DNA of 60,158 nucleotides from Didymodactylos carnosus (GCA_905250885.1 CAJNOQ010000242.1:1-60158), one strand, 5' to 3'; positions 24,935 through 39,500 are shown, counted from the stretch's first letter. Made by a program: numbers and translations. The notes: generated by a model from the letters alone, not told the origin.

Positions 24935-26216
24935 ATCTGTGTATGTCTATAGAGTATGTATCTAAAGTTGTTTGATTTCATATTTATTGACCCATCTGAA
25001 TGGCACATGTAAAAGTACCGACAAAGTCGCATAAACAGAACTCCCTTCTTTGCATTTGTTTTCAAACGTCTATACGTACACATCTTTGTTATTACTTTAC
25101 TACTACTACCCTGCAAGTATATAGGTAAAGTAGACGCTTCTGTACTGTATTTTCGTGTCAATAGAGAGAGAGAAAGAGAGAAAAATAAAAGAGATATTTT
25201 TTCTTGAACAGAAAGAAAAAAATTGACAACAGCTTGTTACGTTACGTATCGTTCTGAAAGCGTGCGCATATGTTATTATTCTATTAGAAAACTTTACACG
25301 TCATCCATATACCTTATTTTTTGCGCTCTGAATATATAGACATTTTCATTTTCTACTACTAATACTTTTCTCATCATGTCTATATGCGACATCCATTAAT
25401 AGAATTGACCAGTAACGTATTCTCACTCGATTGATTGATATTATTATTACTATTATTATTATCATTATCATTTGCATTTTTAATTTATACACTTATAATA
25501 TGGTAAAGTATAAAATAAATTTCGTCATCATTTTAACTGAAGAAAACATAGATTTTTATGGTAACTGTATGCTAACTTCAAAGATCAAAAGGACATACAA
25601 AATTTTTATCTTCTTAGAACAGTAACGAGATGTTTACTGTTCTGTAGTATCATGACGAAAGTTGTTGATTGTTGATATCATAATCTAAGGCTAATATATA
25701 AAATCCCCGGTGCGAGTGTACATAATAGACTTAGACTTTGCTAGGAGATGGAGAGAATAGATAAAAGAAGATATTATTGTACTTGCTTGGCTTCCCATTG
25801 AACGATCTGTGTCTACTGTTTTTTTTGCAAGAGTAAGATTGACTCAAACGAGTAGAAGTGCGAATAAAAGTATCAGTTTTCCATAGAAGTGGCATATCTG
25901 AACGTTGTCAAGGCGCGGACGATGACTCAGAGTCGATTTCACTTTATAGTAACTTTAATCTAAACTTTCATTTATTAAACAAGAAATCGGGAAGCATCCC
26001 ATTACATTTTTCATTTAATTGAATAGGTTATGATAGGTAACAAAGAGCGTAAGTGGATAAATATACAAACACAAAAAGTGACTTTTTTGTTCAAATAAGC
26101 TAAAACCTTTTTAGAAAGAAAGAACAGAACATCTGAATTTATATGGAGTACGTATATGCATTTAATAGTTTCAATGAAACTTTTCCCCAAAGCTTTGAAA
26201 TGAACTAAGAAAGACT

Positions 26217-26393
26217 ATGAGTTCAAGTTTATGTGCCAGAAATATCAGGGATATCCAAAAATTTTATTCGTCATCCTTCTCCCTCAGGCAAGTGTGATTA
26301 CGACTTTACATTATTCTCAGAGGCAGATTTAGGTTTAATCAATGAAAATTCAATATTCATATTCACTCAACAAGTCGGTCACACTGTCTAATT
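26217..26393 (+). pseudogene. Coding-like open patch, 58 codons, unidentified
   Basis: Between two stops the frame reads 58 residues including IRHPSPSGKCDYDFTLF, SEADLGLINENS and FTQQVGHTV. Composition is protein-like and not microsatellite-driven, but there is no ATG, no obvious acceptor and no family I recognise. Confidence 0.2.
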
Positions 26394-27056
26394 TCTATGA
26401 TTTCTTGGTTTTCGTTTTCAATACACACAGAACTGGACAGAATAAGTTCATTATTTTTCACTATAATTTTTGTTCTAGCTAACGGCTTTGTTATGTACAT
26501 GCACATGCATGCGTAAATAAATAATGATGATGATAATGATGCTCAAAGTTATAACGTTGTTTTGCGAAACATAGATGAAAGAAACACACGTAATTCTCTC
26601 AGTTACCAAGGAGAGATACACAATTAATTAATTGTTCTAATAGAAAACAGATTTTTTTTCTAAACATCATCACTCATATTATATTGAATTACGATGAATT
26701 AATATTAAGTATGATTTATCTACAAAATGCCAGGATAGTGTCATTTTTTATAGTGAGGCAGCAGTCTTTTTTGTTGAGATGATGTACGTGCATCAACTTG
26801 CTTACCATTGTATTCGGGCAGTGAAAGTGAATAAAAGAGAATCATTTTAAAAAGAGAGAAAGAAGTCTTCTTTTTTTTATTGGATCGTGTTCAGTCATTC
26901 TTATATGTTCATATGTGGAAGCTCTACAAGTTGTTTTATGTGTCTTAGATGTATTGTTTTGACCGTTTATTCTCGTTATATGTATAGAAAAATGTTGCGA
27001 AAAAGTATCGTACTCGATTACATGTAAGAGTTTATTTGTTTATTTGTACATCAAAA

Positions 27057-27251
27057 ATGTTGAGCTCTAACGCATTATTTTTATTAACAACCGTATTCCT
27101 GCGACAGGTAAGAAAAAATCACAAAAAAAAACATCAAGTTTTATAGTTTCTAATCATTTAAAGCTTTCCTTATACGTGATTTATCATCATAAACCTATTT
27201 TTTTAGAATATTGAAAGTTCCATCGATCAAAACTCTATAAGTTTGATATAA
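27057..27251 (+). CDS. Tentative two-exon small secreted peptide
   Basis: An ATG at 27057 opens 17 codons (MLSSNALFLLTTVFLRQ, signal-peptide-like) ending exactly at CAG/GTAAGA. A pyrimidine-rich acceptor ends at 27206 and a 14-codon exon follows in phase 0 to a TAA. The result is only 31 residues. The splice signals are good but such combinations arise by chance in a region this size. Confidence 0.15.
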
Positions 27252-28709
27252 AACAATTGAATTAGATGTTCTGAACAGCATGTACATGATGAATATGAAA
27301 CTAACACATAGGATATAGTAAACAATGAACGATTTGGGTTACTTGCTCCTAGAAAAAAAAAAATCAGTCTCTAACATTAAATAAATGGTTAATTTGATGA
27401 CTGGTTTTTGTTTTACATCATCTGTCTCAACTGATCTCATTATTTCATTTGTTTTTGTTCTTAACAAATCCTAATCTTTTTGATTGTTTGCTCATTCTCT
27501 ATTGTGTTTACAAGTGAAAGGTCCAAGTATATATGTGTATATATATATACATATACATAAAATATCAACGTCACCTGAAGAGTATGTTTCTCTGAAAGGG
27601 AGAAAAGGTGACCAAGCTTTATTTTACCTTTATGAATTATCTGATGAATAATTGTCTCTAATCGATAAAATTTTGATCATAAACATCTCAATAAAACTGT
27701 ATTTGACGTTTTGTTATAAATCTAATTTGTTCATATGTTTCGAAGTCCTTTTTCTTTTGATGGAGTCACGCTACCAACAAACATCAATTTATATAAACTT
27801 AGTGGAAGCCATGATCATAATCGCCCTTTTTTTACTCCTACATAAACTCACTCGTATATAGGAGAAATTGTTGTTCATTGGTGGCGTTATACCATCGAAA
27901 AAGATAGCTTAGAGTTAATTGAAAATATGAACAAGTTAGTCAAGGTCTTTTCTTAAGACTACGCTGGCTACTTGAGTGTACTTTGGTTCCATCTGTGCCC
28001 GATCATTCAATCCATTTCTAGATATAATAAAAAGTAAAATACTTAACTACACGCAAAAATCTGACACTATTTTGATATCTTTGACCTCAGAATGTATGAA
28101 CAAATGAGACTTATAGAAAAAGTTGAACACAGTTTTATTAAAATAGTTATGACCAAAATTTCATTAAAATATTTTGGTGATTATCATTTTTCTCTTGTTC
28201 ATCATTTTTTTAACAAATGTTATGTTTTTTTTTTACATTCGCTATGTCAACTTTCTTGAAACATTTCGACTGATAGTGTCCTCTATCAGGTGAATTAGAA
28301 TATATCGACCTCTGTAGTTAAGAAAAGGAGTGTGAAACATAGTGTTTGTCATACAGTAAGATCAATATTAGTTCTGACAATATGAGTTTGAAAAAAAACA
28401 TTGACAAAGTAATAGAACTTATAAAGTTTAGATAGAAACACAATATATCTTCTATTACAATGATCATTGAAGTACAGTATAGCTGTTCTTTCCTGTCTCA
28501 TGTTGGTAGTAATTAATATACAGGATAGCATCAATATACAACAATCAGTCTTCGATCTGAAAACTGATACTGTTTTATGAAATCATTGATCCTTTCGTCA
28601 TCAACGAGCTACTTTAGAAAATTTGTTGGGTACTGTGTAAGGATTCGTTACTCTCTTCGACCCAATAATATTGACACAGAATGCTTAGTTTCACGATCTA
28701 ATCTTTTGT

Positions 28710-28793
28710 GGTTGTTTCCCGCTAGCCGTCAGAAACCACTTTCTACATCTTTTCATGTAGAAAATGACTCCTGATGGCTGGCGGGAAACAACC
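28710..28793. repeat. 84-nt near-perfect hairpin (miniature element or structured RNA)
   Basis: Two 40-nt arms (28710-28749 and 28754-28793) pair around a 4-nt T loop. The outer 25 positions, starting GGTTGTTTCCCGC, are unbroken apart from two G-T pairs, the inner 12 pair except next to the loop, and mismatches cluster in the middle. It is GC-richer than its surroundings. Size and mismatch pattern fit either a miRNA-like precursor or a tiny foldback element; transcription is unknown. Confidence 0.7.
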
Positions 28794-29369
28794 GTCTTTC
28801 TTACCTTTAAAATTAAGTACAATACGGTTACAGAATATTAAATCTCTTAGCACCAATTGATTTGTTTATTTGGCATTGTAAGCTTCATTTTTTTTACATC
28901 TACGACTCTAATCAAACATCTTCAATTGCTAAAGCTTTTACAACTCCTTTTTTGACCCTCATCAATTTTAAACACAATTTCTATTATCATTCACTCTCAT
29001 AGATATTAGATATACCTCTGTCTTCTTTCTATGTTTTTGACCTGATTCTGATTTTTATATTCTATTTTTTGAAATGAGTATAACTCCATATTGTCAATTA
29101 TGCCCCGCAGCTACAAATCGTTAACCTCTAAAATCAATCATCTAAAGCAAAATCCCATTTTGTCATATATATAATCAAATTTGTATCGTTCTTATTCACA
29201 ACACATACTACAATAGTGACATTTCAACTTGTCTCTGTCTCTTTCGCCCATTATGATAATTTATTTAACACCCCTAAAATTTTTAAAAAAATTAGTTTTT
29301 TTTTCTCTATCTTTTTTTGATCATACATACATATATATACACAGTTGGCCATCTGTTTCGTGTTGACAA

Positions 29370-29675
29370 ATGGATCTTTTGTTGTTTTTTAATGAACAGT
29401 CTACTTTCTGCCAAAAAAATGGATATTTAATTTTCTTTTACAAGAAAACTGTAGTGATAGTAGCTTTAAGACATCTGTTTAAAGTTAAATCAACGTCTGT
29501 CATATTCCGACCCTTTGATTTTACTAATGAGTGGTCATATATTGAAGAGTTTTTTAGCTTTACTGGAAACGTGTGCAGTTGTTCATTCACTGTCAATATC
29601 TATATTCACTTAATTAATAAACTTCCGCACTTTTTTCTTATTGTTATTGTTCATCGTGATTGTGACAGTGTATAG
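29370..29675 (+). CDS. Hypothetical 101-residue open frame
   Basis: ATG-initiated, with AATAAA about 140 nt after the stop. The product is hydrophobic and aromatic-rich with no recognisable domain. Frames of this length occur by chance in A+T-rich sequence, so it is listed only for completeness. Confidence 0.15.
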   Translation: MDLLLFFNEQSTFCQKNGYLIFFYKKTVVIVALRHLFKVKSTSVIFRPFDFTNEWSYIEEFFSFTGNVCSCSFTVNIYIHLINKLPHFFLIVIVHRDCDSV

Positions 29676-31587
29676 TAAAAGATAAAATTAAACACAATGT
29701 TTTCTCATTTTTCTTTCCAGGAAGCAAGAAAATATTGAATGTAATTGACTTAATGGTGTGCACGTACTATGTCTATTGTATTGTATAAAAAAACTTGATA
29801 GAAAATATTTTCGTAATAAAAACGTGTCACGATTGGAATAACAGAATCACTACGGCAGTTGAACAATTTAGTTTTTGACTCCATATATCGCATTCTCTAG
29901 AGAGTATCTAAACGAGAGTCTTTTTATTCACTCTGTTTTGTGTTCCATATATAAATATATAACAACAAATACTTTTCGAATATTTTTCAATATTTTGTTT
30001 GTGTTTAACTGATATTTAAGTAACATTATAAAATGCATTTAGAGGTTGAGAGTTTTTCGAACCGTATGATCTAACCCCATCCATTTATTATGAACTAGTT
30101 TATAGACACGATGTAACAATTTTATGTATTTTACACCTTATGAATTCTTCTCTCGAGGCTAGCAATAATAGTAATTGTAATATGTCAAAAATAGAATTGC
30201 TGATGGTTTTTAAATGTCATCTTTACAGTATACATGTGACTAGTTAGCAAATAACTTTTTAAAAAGACTTAACACATATTATATAACATTATGATCTTTA
30301 TTACACTTGAAAAAACAATAATTAAATATTTAATCTGCGTGTATTGTGTAATGTTTTATTTTTCAAAAAAATTAGATATTGTTGTTTTTGTTGTTGTTAT
30401 TAGTTTTCTATACAAGAGAAAGATACGATAAAGAAAATCAGTCCATATTACGAAGAAAAAAAGAAGATTATTTTTGTATCATCTCGATGTATTTACAAAC
30501 AAAAGAAATTTGATCCAATATAGTGATAAGATGATTGTTTTTAGCTTTTTATTTTATGTCGAAGAAAGAATTGAATAATAACTCAAGATTAGGATTAGTC
30601 TGATAAACGAAAAACAATACAACTTTTCTTTTTATACCGAAAATATACTATCTTAGTCCAGAGTTAACATTATCTATCTATTTTAGATACCCTCTATTGA
30701 GAAATAAAATAATAATAAAAAATTGACCTTTGTAATATCAATTTTGTACTTGTCGTTGTCTCTAGTTAGACACATCACATTCTATCATTTATCATTCAAT
30801 ATGTCCTCACTTTGAGATAAAATTCTCTTCAATAACTCTTCTAGAACATATTATTATTGATTTGTCATCATCATTATTATGTACTAATGTTGTAATTACT
30901 TTTTCTTGTCCTTGCTAAAGTTTCTAGTTCGAGTAATGCAAAAAAAAAAATAGTAACAGTTTTTTGTTTGTAATACAAGATAGTAAAAGTTCCTCATTTT
31001 TTTTTCTCTCTTCCTCTGAGAGAGATATATACTATCCAATTAAAATAAAAAAACAACTAGTTTTTACTAAATAAACAATAAATTTGTTTCTCACTTGATT
31101 TGATTTTGTGTGTAGGCGTGAAAAGAGAGACAATCTTATCTAAAAAGAATCTATCCCTATTTATATCTCTTAGAATATAGCAATATTTTTGCTTTAACCC
31201 AACCATATCTGAATAAGCTTAAATACATTTAATCTTTTCTCATTATTATTATGATTATTATTGTTATTATTATTTTTCTGTTGTCATCATCATGAGAAAA
31301 AAAAGTAATTAAATTTATACCACTACGATATTGTGCTGGCTATCTATTCTGTTTATTATACCAACAACCATGCATGTGTGCTTATAATAACTATAGATGT
31401 GTTATGGGATGTCAAAAAAATTATTCCGAATAATATGGGAGTCATGTTGAGTGTAGTATGGAGAGTCTAAAGATGAAAAAAAAAATTTCTGTTGTGTCTA
31501 TATGTTCATATCTCACATATGCATAAAAATTCTTCTTTGTATTTAACAATTTGATTATCAGATGCGTACTAATATACAACACAACAC

Positions 31588-31613
<26 letters not shown>
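31588..31613. repeat. (GA)n microsatellite
   Basis: About 13 uninterrupted GA units. Confidence 0.9.
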
Positions 31614-31621
<8 letters not shown>

Positions 31622-33581
31622 CTCAATATAACATTTTCAATTATTGAAACTACGTAAGAGAAACAGAGAAAGAGAAAGAAATTAATTAAAGTCTAAACAA
31701 AAACGTTTATTATATAAAATACCAATCCATTATTTTTTATTTTCAACAAGGACACTATTCAATGGTGAAACAATAAATATGTAAACACACTTGTCGGTTT
31801 AGAGCAAAAATTGATTATTTTAAGATAATTTCTATATTTGCAGATGTTCATTATTTTTGTCACTTGAATATCTTTTATTTTTCGACAGCTGTTTTTCCTA
31901 AAGGCAAATGTGAAAAAAAAAAAAGAAATTTTCCAAAAAACAAAAAAAACAAAAAAAAACAAAATAAAAAGAATCATAGTAAAAATAGATAACTTTTATC
32001 CTGCAAAACGAAAATAGAATTATTTTACATGAATTGTAAAACTCCATTATAGACTCTTAAAATTAATTACGCATGTCTATATTAAATTTACGATCATGTT
32101 CTTATGTTACCTATTTTAGTAGTAACTTAATATTGTATATATGAACTCTTTACTTTCATCATCATTAGGACGTAAAAAAAAAAAAAGAATAAAAATGAAA
32201 AAGAATAAAATTCCAGATAGTCGGAAGCAATTTAATAATCATGTGTTGCTATTGGTGAGGTTAGACTATACTTCTTTCGAGGGCAACAAGAAGTGCATTC
32301 TTCAGCATAATATGTCTCAACTATTCAAATAAGGATATGAACTAAATATTTATTCACATGCTGTCGTTTTTTACTTTTTTTTGTTAAAAATGTCCAGGAC
32401 TAGGAAGTTCAATTAGGTTATAGTCGTCTGATTTTATTATAATTGACGGAATTTGAGACAAAACAAAAAAAAAATGTTATTTTCTTTATTAGACTAGTTT
32501 AATTACACTATTATTTCTCATGATAGAAATATATACAAAAAAAGGTGTGCAATTTGGATCATCTTTCACTAAGAAAAAAAAATAAAACAATTTGTCGTTC
32601 GAGAAAACATTTTTAGTTCTACTAAGTTTTTTTCTTCTTCTTCTTTTTTGTTGAAAAATGAGATCTATAGTAAAGATGACTATTCTTCTTTCTTTGACTA
32701 TATAGTACTACTTCTACACTACACATTGAAAAAACTCTCTCGAAATAGCATGGTATCAAGAAGAAAAAAAAATGTTTTTGATTTTTCTACTTTTTTTTTT
32801 ATTATTAATAATCGAAAAATATTAATGTGACGGCATACATTTCTACTAATCACCACCATCAACATCTCGTTCTCGCCTTTTTCTCTTTTATGATTCTTTT
32901 ATTTTTCTTTTTTATCCCAAAAATAGAATCGTTTTATTTTCTTCTCTATTATAGAGCGAAAGTAACACGTATGACAATAAGTTGACGTTTTCTTTCCGAG
33001 TTTTTTTCCTTTATATATATTTTTTTTTCCAAAAATTTTGTTCTTGATTTTTACATCTTTCTTTGTCTCTTTCTCTTTTTCTCACAGTATCTTTCTCTAT
33101 ATATGCAATGTTCTCGTGTGCATTGCTTGCGGGGTGATAGTCTTCGAACGTTTTTATATCTATCTACAAAACGCACATATCTCTCTATTTTTTTAAACTC
33201 CGAGTCATATACATACATATACACAGAGAGCCGTTCGTTCAATTCTTTTTTAAAAAAAGAAGGAAAAAGTTCCGTTTGACATTCAAAATTGTATGTCTGC
33301 TCTTTCTTCTTCTTCCCTTTCCGTTCTATTCTTCTTTTTTTTTATGAAACTTTCTTCTATTTTATATTTTTTGTTAGATATATGTTGCAGACTCCGAGAA
33401 TCATATACCTCTTTCGCTCTCTATATACCTAGTATAGAATAATAATTTTTGACATACAACAACGACAAATTTTCTTTTTTTTTTTTGTTGTGCTATACAA
33501 AAGATACTTTTTTTTGAAAAAAGAAAGATGCTGCGTTATTAAACTACAACTATATTGTACGTGAACATTTATCTAAACAAT

Positions 33582-33593
33582 ATGGGCTGTTCG
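33582..33593 (+). other. N-terminal MGCS dual-lipidation-type motif
   Basis: Gly2 with Ser4 nearby fits an N-myristoylation signal (M-G-x-x-x-S/T/A, here MGCSNAR) and Cys3 is placed for palmitoylation, as in Src-family kinases and G-alpha subunits. Modification is predicted, not shown. Confidence 0.6.
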
Positions 33594-36500
33594 AATGCTC
33601 GTTTATTAGTTCAGCAATCACCATTAGAAGAAAATTCTCATGCCATATCATCGAGATCAAGAAATTTAGCAGCAACTACTGCTGAAAATCGTGTTCCTCA
33701 ATCTTCACCATTTTTGATTGACGATCATTTACAAAGTCGTGTACATTTAAACGGTGTAGATTTAGTTGTGGAAAGAAATGGATCATATACTCTATTACTG
33801 ACACCTAAAACTCACAAACAGTTAATGCCTTATGTTATGAGAAAAAAAAGATTCAGGTATGATTGAATTTGTATAATATTGTGTGAGTTAATAATATAAG
33901 TCAATTTTTTAAAACTGCGATAAGTTTTCGTACGCATAATAATAATAGAGTAGTAATTTTGCATCTATTACAATAACAGCAGCTGTCACAATTTATCAAT
34001 CGGTCATTATATACAAAAGAGTGTAACATTGGTGGTTAAAAGCACAATTTCTTTTTTATTTCTCAGCAAATCATCATAAATATCTAGAGCTGTCTCTTTA
34101 CCATTCTGAGTCTTCTAGAGCTTTGTTATGATAATTAATTTAAAAATATGTTAAGCTAATGTGATACGTAGAGAAAAACAACTCTCCAAAAAAAAAAAGA
34201 AAGAAAAAGAAACCGTTTATCATATTTCGAAGAAAAAAAATCTTTAAACATCAATTTAAGTACCATTTCTGTTTACGAAAAAAAACTAAAAAATAGAATC
34301 TTGACGTGTTTGCATCTCAAACATTTGTCATATATATATCCATTTTTAAAATCATAATATTGATTATATACAAAAAAATTTGAGTGCCATGCTGTAACGA
34401 ATCTTACGCATATTGACTATTATGTTGAGTGCAAAATAGTAATGATTTCTTTTCTCTTCTGCTTTAAGTAGTAATTGCTGTTATTAATGATGTAACCTTT
34501 GTCATTATTTATCTATAAGAAGATTTTCTAAGTTTTTTGAATCATTTTTCCACACACCTAAATAACTACAGAAATCAGTTCTTATTCGTTTCTTTAATAT
34601 TAACCCACTCTCTTTCTCTTCAAATGTGTTCATGAATACAATCTTTTATATATATATCTATATATTAAGTCGAGCAAATTAATTGCTAAAACTCAATCTT
34701 TTTTCTTATTTTCATTGTCATCAGAGCTGACACACTAGAAAAAAACAAATGAGATGTTGTTTACTCAGCCTCCATCGACCTGAAACGGGTTTTCATTCTT
34801 TGACTGAAGAGCATTCATGAAGTTGTCGTATTAAAAGTATATAAAATAAAAAAAAATTTCACAACGTAGACTTTTACTAATTCCTGGATATTCATTCACT
34901 CTTTAAAATCCTCCAAAATTAGAGAGGTTTGTTGACAGAAAACTATTTAAAGCCTTTAATTGCATTTCTTTTTTATTTAAGTAAACATATTTTTCATTCT
35001 TCGTTTTTCTATCGTTAGAATTCAAAATAGTAAAGTTTTACATTTATACGACTTCCAGAAAGAGAATTTCATAATACAAAAAAATATTCTCAAGCTCGCT
35101 CTTTTTGCGACTACAAAAGTTTCCACTCACACTGCGTCGTGTACGCACGTCATAACCGTTAATCATCAACGTTTTTGATTTTACAGAAATATTCACTAGT
35201 TACAAATTTTGAGATTAAACATGGACTAAACGGTATTTTATTATTTTTTTAAATACTTATCAGAATTACCGAAATATTTACTATCTCATACTGTAGAGGG
35301 CGCTGTGTTTTTTTTGAATATCTAATATATCATTAAAAAAACATGACATTTCATGCAATTCTTATTAAATTCTGGAAATTTTAACCCAACAATGTTGACT
35401 GATTCGGTGAGCATTTTTTTCCCTCTGATTATATTTCATCTGACGAGTAGATAACCACCTCAACACAAATTGTTCAAGAATTGTTCAAAATTTCAAGTCC
35501 ATTTGAACTTGAAAACTAGCGACACAGAAAGACCAACTCTTATTGGCGATTTCTTTTTGACCAATCATAAGATGTTTCTATGACAAGGGTCATATTAATA
35601 AGACAAAAAAAAACGATAATATAATAAATTTTGACATTATAATAATAGTGAACAATAGAAGAACGAAGAAACGGATTCTTTTTTGTTTGAAGGTTATTCT
35701 TGTTGACGAAGGTGTATGTGTAGTGAGTGAGAAAGAGCCTCTTTAAAATGACTGAGGTTCTCTCTATCAAATATTGACGCTTACCGCTGTTCTTTTTCTT
35801 CTGGGGGGGTTTTATCGGTTCCAACTGTGAAAGGAAACAAGAAGAAATGTGTGTGTGTATGTGTACATTCGTTATGCAAGCAGTATTTGTAAATAATAAT
35901 ATAAAAAGATGTGTAATGACAATAACCGAACCAACGCAATTTATCTTATTTTGCAATGCGACCATCTTGTTTGCTTCTAAGAATATGATAAATAGTATAT
36001 ATATATATAGCAGTGAGACAATGGCTACATCTCTAAAGCAATACTTTTCACAAACCAAAGAGAGTTAGCATACAGTAGCTGTAAAACCACTGTTTTGTGT
36101 ATGAGAAGTTTTTTTATTTAATTTATTTGATTTTTCAAATTATTTTAGAATTCTTGTTGACAAGCAATCTTCCTCGACAGCATTAAATCCTTCTTTATCA
36201 ACAACAAAACCAATTATTCATCAACAAATTAATGTTCAATCAGACAATAATATCAGTAACAACGACATAAATCATTCAACTATGGAAAGTTCAAAAGAAT
36301 TAAAAATTAAACAAAAACATAATAAACGCACACAGTTGGATAAAAATGTTGAATTTATTGAACAACAAGCTGATAATGAATTAGAGAAATCAAAACGGCA
36401 GTTAGATCAACAAATATTAGGTGGTACACCGATTGATAATAATTTAGAGGATGAGTATTTACATTCGGATGATGAAGGTATGGTGGAAGAAATAATTACG

Positions 36501-39500
36501 ACTGTGGAAGAAGATAAAGACTTGGAATGTAAAGTTAAAAAGAAAATTGAAACAAAAAAGACGGTAGCCGAAGATCCGGAAACACATAATAAAGTGACAA
36601 AGGTTGTTAAAACAGAAGTAACAGAAATAACGCGAACAATCACGATTAATGATCAACATGATTTGGAACGTGCCAAACGAGAATTAGGGATCGATGATGT
36701 CAATAAATTATTACCATATCAGAGCGGCTTGTTACAACAAAATATTTATAATTTACCATCGTCACAATATATCTTACCATCATATTTAACGACAACATCC
36801 GGTACATCGTGGGCTGATCATCCAAAACTTACCGAAATACAAGAAGTAAGATACGATCCAAGTAATGAAATTGTGACGTCAGGAGATTTTGGTGAAGAGT
36901 GTAAAGAAAAAACGCCATCACCAACATACGGCGCTCAACAATTGATTAAGCAAAGCCATCAATTAGCTGCCGGTACTCAAGACAACCAACGACCTATTTT
37001 TAACAATGAGGCAACATTAGCTGGAAAAGGTAAAACTTTAGCTTCTTTTTATCTAAACCAGTAATAGATAGACAAAAACAGGAATATTTAACTTAAAGAT
37101 TTGTTCAGAACCGCGTTCGAGAAAGACTCTGTTTTTTTTTTTATAAGGAATCGACGCTACAATTAGTGCTAAACCTGTTGTTGACAGTTCAACTAGTCAA
37201 AAACCCGATATTCAACCCAGTACAACAACAACAACTGACTCTTCGTCTGCACCAGTTGTCGTGAAGAAGAAGGCAAAAAGTGGTGGCTTATGTTCCTGTG
37301 CAAGTGCACGTGGAACAACAAGTGATGATGAACGGAAACACGAACAAACAAAAATTGTTGAGAAAAAGTCAAAACTAAAAAAGAAAACATCTGTGTCACC
37401 TGTTGCCACAATTACGGCTACAACTGATCAAGCAAAAAGTAAACCAGTCACAACAACTTCTCCAACATCATTTGAACTACTAAAATCAGCTATTGAGCAA
37501 CAAACAATTGGTAAAGCATTAGTCTCTGACCCCATAAAACAATTAATTATCACGAAAAAACAGCCATTAATCGATTATTTTCATACACAAATATTCTCCA
37601 CAAAAACAAATCTTATTACATCGAAAGATAACGATGGTCTTTGTCGAAAAATATCATCACGTATTTTTGATCTATTGAGATACGATCGATGTTCATCGTG
37701 GCAAAATCTTCAAGATCAAATTCGTGAAGAATATGGTCATGAAACACCATCATCGTTGTTTATACAACCTATATGCGAAACATACGAAACAATATTTACA
37801 ACAAAAGAACCACAATTATTAAAATTATTCGAAAATGAAACAACGATACCGTCTGCAAATCAAGAATTTATTGAAATTGTACAACAAAAAATGAGTAATA
37901 GGAATAAATCACCAAATATTGGCTATGCAGCAACACAGTTTGTTAATAATGTTCAAGGTAATTTAGATCGATTAGCATATGGTGCAACAATACAACAACA
38001 ACAGAATGAGAATATTGGCGAACAAAGTAAGTCAACATTTCAGTTATTTTCTCAATAGTAATGACGCAAGTTGAAGTCTCTCATCTCTTTCATAGAACGG
38101 TAGGACTCTTTTGACGATTTTCGATTCATCTTTAATAAGAAAATAGCATAGAACGATAAGTCTATTTCTGTATGAGTCCTACAATTATTTCAGTTTTTTC
38201 TACATATTTTGAGGAAGAGGAATTTATTCTTATAAAAAAACTCGAAACGAATGTATTTATTTTTCGATTAATCATTTTTATTACATCATTTTTGAGATGA
38301 ATAATCATCCTTGGTAACCTTAGCATATTCATTCTGATAAACGTTTCATAAAGGTATACTCTATTGATTGAGAGTTCCCCTAGTGGATGCGATATTTCTA
38401 ATAGATTATCCCGACATCAAAGAGCAAATTAAATTCATTTATTCCGTTTTTTGCATCGTTTAACACGAAACAATTACCTTTTTTCCATATTCTAAATATG
38501 AAAAGGTATTAACAGTATGGTTTCATAATTTTCATATTTTTAATTTATTATTCTATTCAATCATTCTCTTTTATAGCATTTGTTTCTTATAATAAAGTCA
38601 ATTTTGACATTTTGTATAAAAAAAAAAGTTGATTTTTATTATGCACCATTTTATACAGGTGAATGAGAAAATTCGTTTACATTAAACAGTAGGCAACCGT
38701 TTGTTGTTGTTTTTTTCGCTTTAAACTTGAAAAATAAATGATTAGAGATATTATAGATTGATAATTATTTTTATAATCGAGAGTGGCATAATGCGCGACA
38801 GCGATAATTCCTTTGTAAATACTGTCGGCTTGTTTTTTGATGCCCGATTTATTTCCTAACCTCATAATGATGATTAGTGTCTGTCTCGATCGTGCATGTT
38901 AACAAATAGCTTTTATATACATACATAAAAAGTCATTAAACATTAGGTTTTTTTGACATTTCTAAGAAGAAGAAAACTGGACGTATATAAAAGATGGAAA
39001 AGAATCATTAATCAGTACTAAATATGTTATGTACTTTTGTCTTCGATATGCCTAATTAATAAAAATGTTTAGTTTATGGGTGCATTGTTATCATCGCTTG
39101 TCGAATAACATAAAAATAACATGAACATTCAATGTGATAAGTTAGAAAAAACAAACATATCATCTATAGGCTTTGATAAATAACTTTTTAAAGTGATAAT
39201 GAGGGTTTTGTATAGCAGTAAAAGAAACTATAGCATAAAGAAGATCCAAAAAATTGTATTATTAGAAAAAAAGAATAGTAAATTATTGTCCTGTTGTGCG
39301 TGTGAATAAAAACACACACACACATAATTTAACAGGAGGAATGCAACAGTAACGGTGGTTATTTATCTCAAGGCGTAATGCACAAGAATTCTTTTCATAC
39401 TGTTGTAAAAATTGATTTTTGAGAATTATCGCTGTCAAAATTATTGAATAGTTTAGTTAGTAGCATCATCCATATTGAGATGTTTAAAAGAAAATTTCAT

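Larger units (their letters stand above)
24592..28709. other. Gene-poor region with scattered coding-like patches
   Basis: No gene can be assembled. Plus-strand frames that look protein-like occur at 25838-26033, 26217-26393 and about 27850-27957, but stops and missing splice sites separate them. They may be transposon debris or chance. Confidence 0.4.
28794..33581. other. Gene-poor flank and putative promoter region of the giant gene
   Basis: No supported gene. The last 700 bp are markedly pyrimidine-rich on the plus strand, with a TATATATA-type stretch at about 33012, and probably contain the promoter and 5' leader of the 17-exon gene. Confidence 0.45.

Noticed and set aside
26806..26845. 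Minus-strand MILFYSLSLPEYN ending at GTAAGC
   Set aside because: No downstream acceptor with an open frame was found; such short starts are expected by chance.
35540..36058. 172-codon minus-strand frame in intron 1
   Set aside because: Antisense to the giant gene's intron, includes AT and GT repeats, no domain, no splice partners; chance is more likely despite its length.
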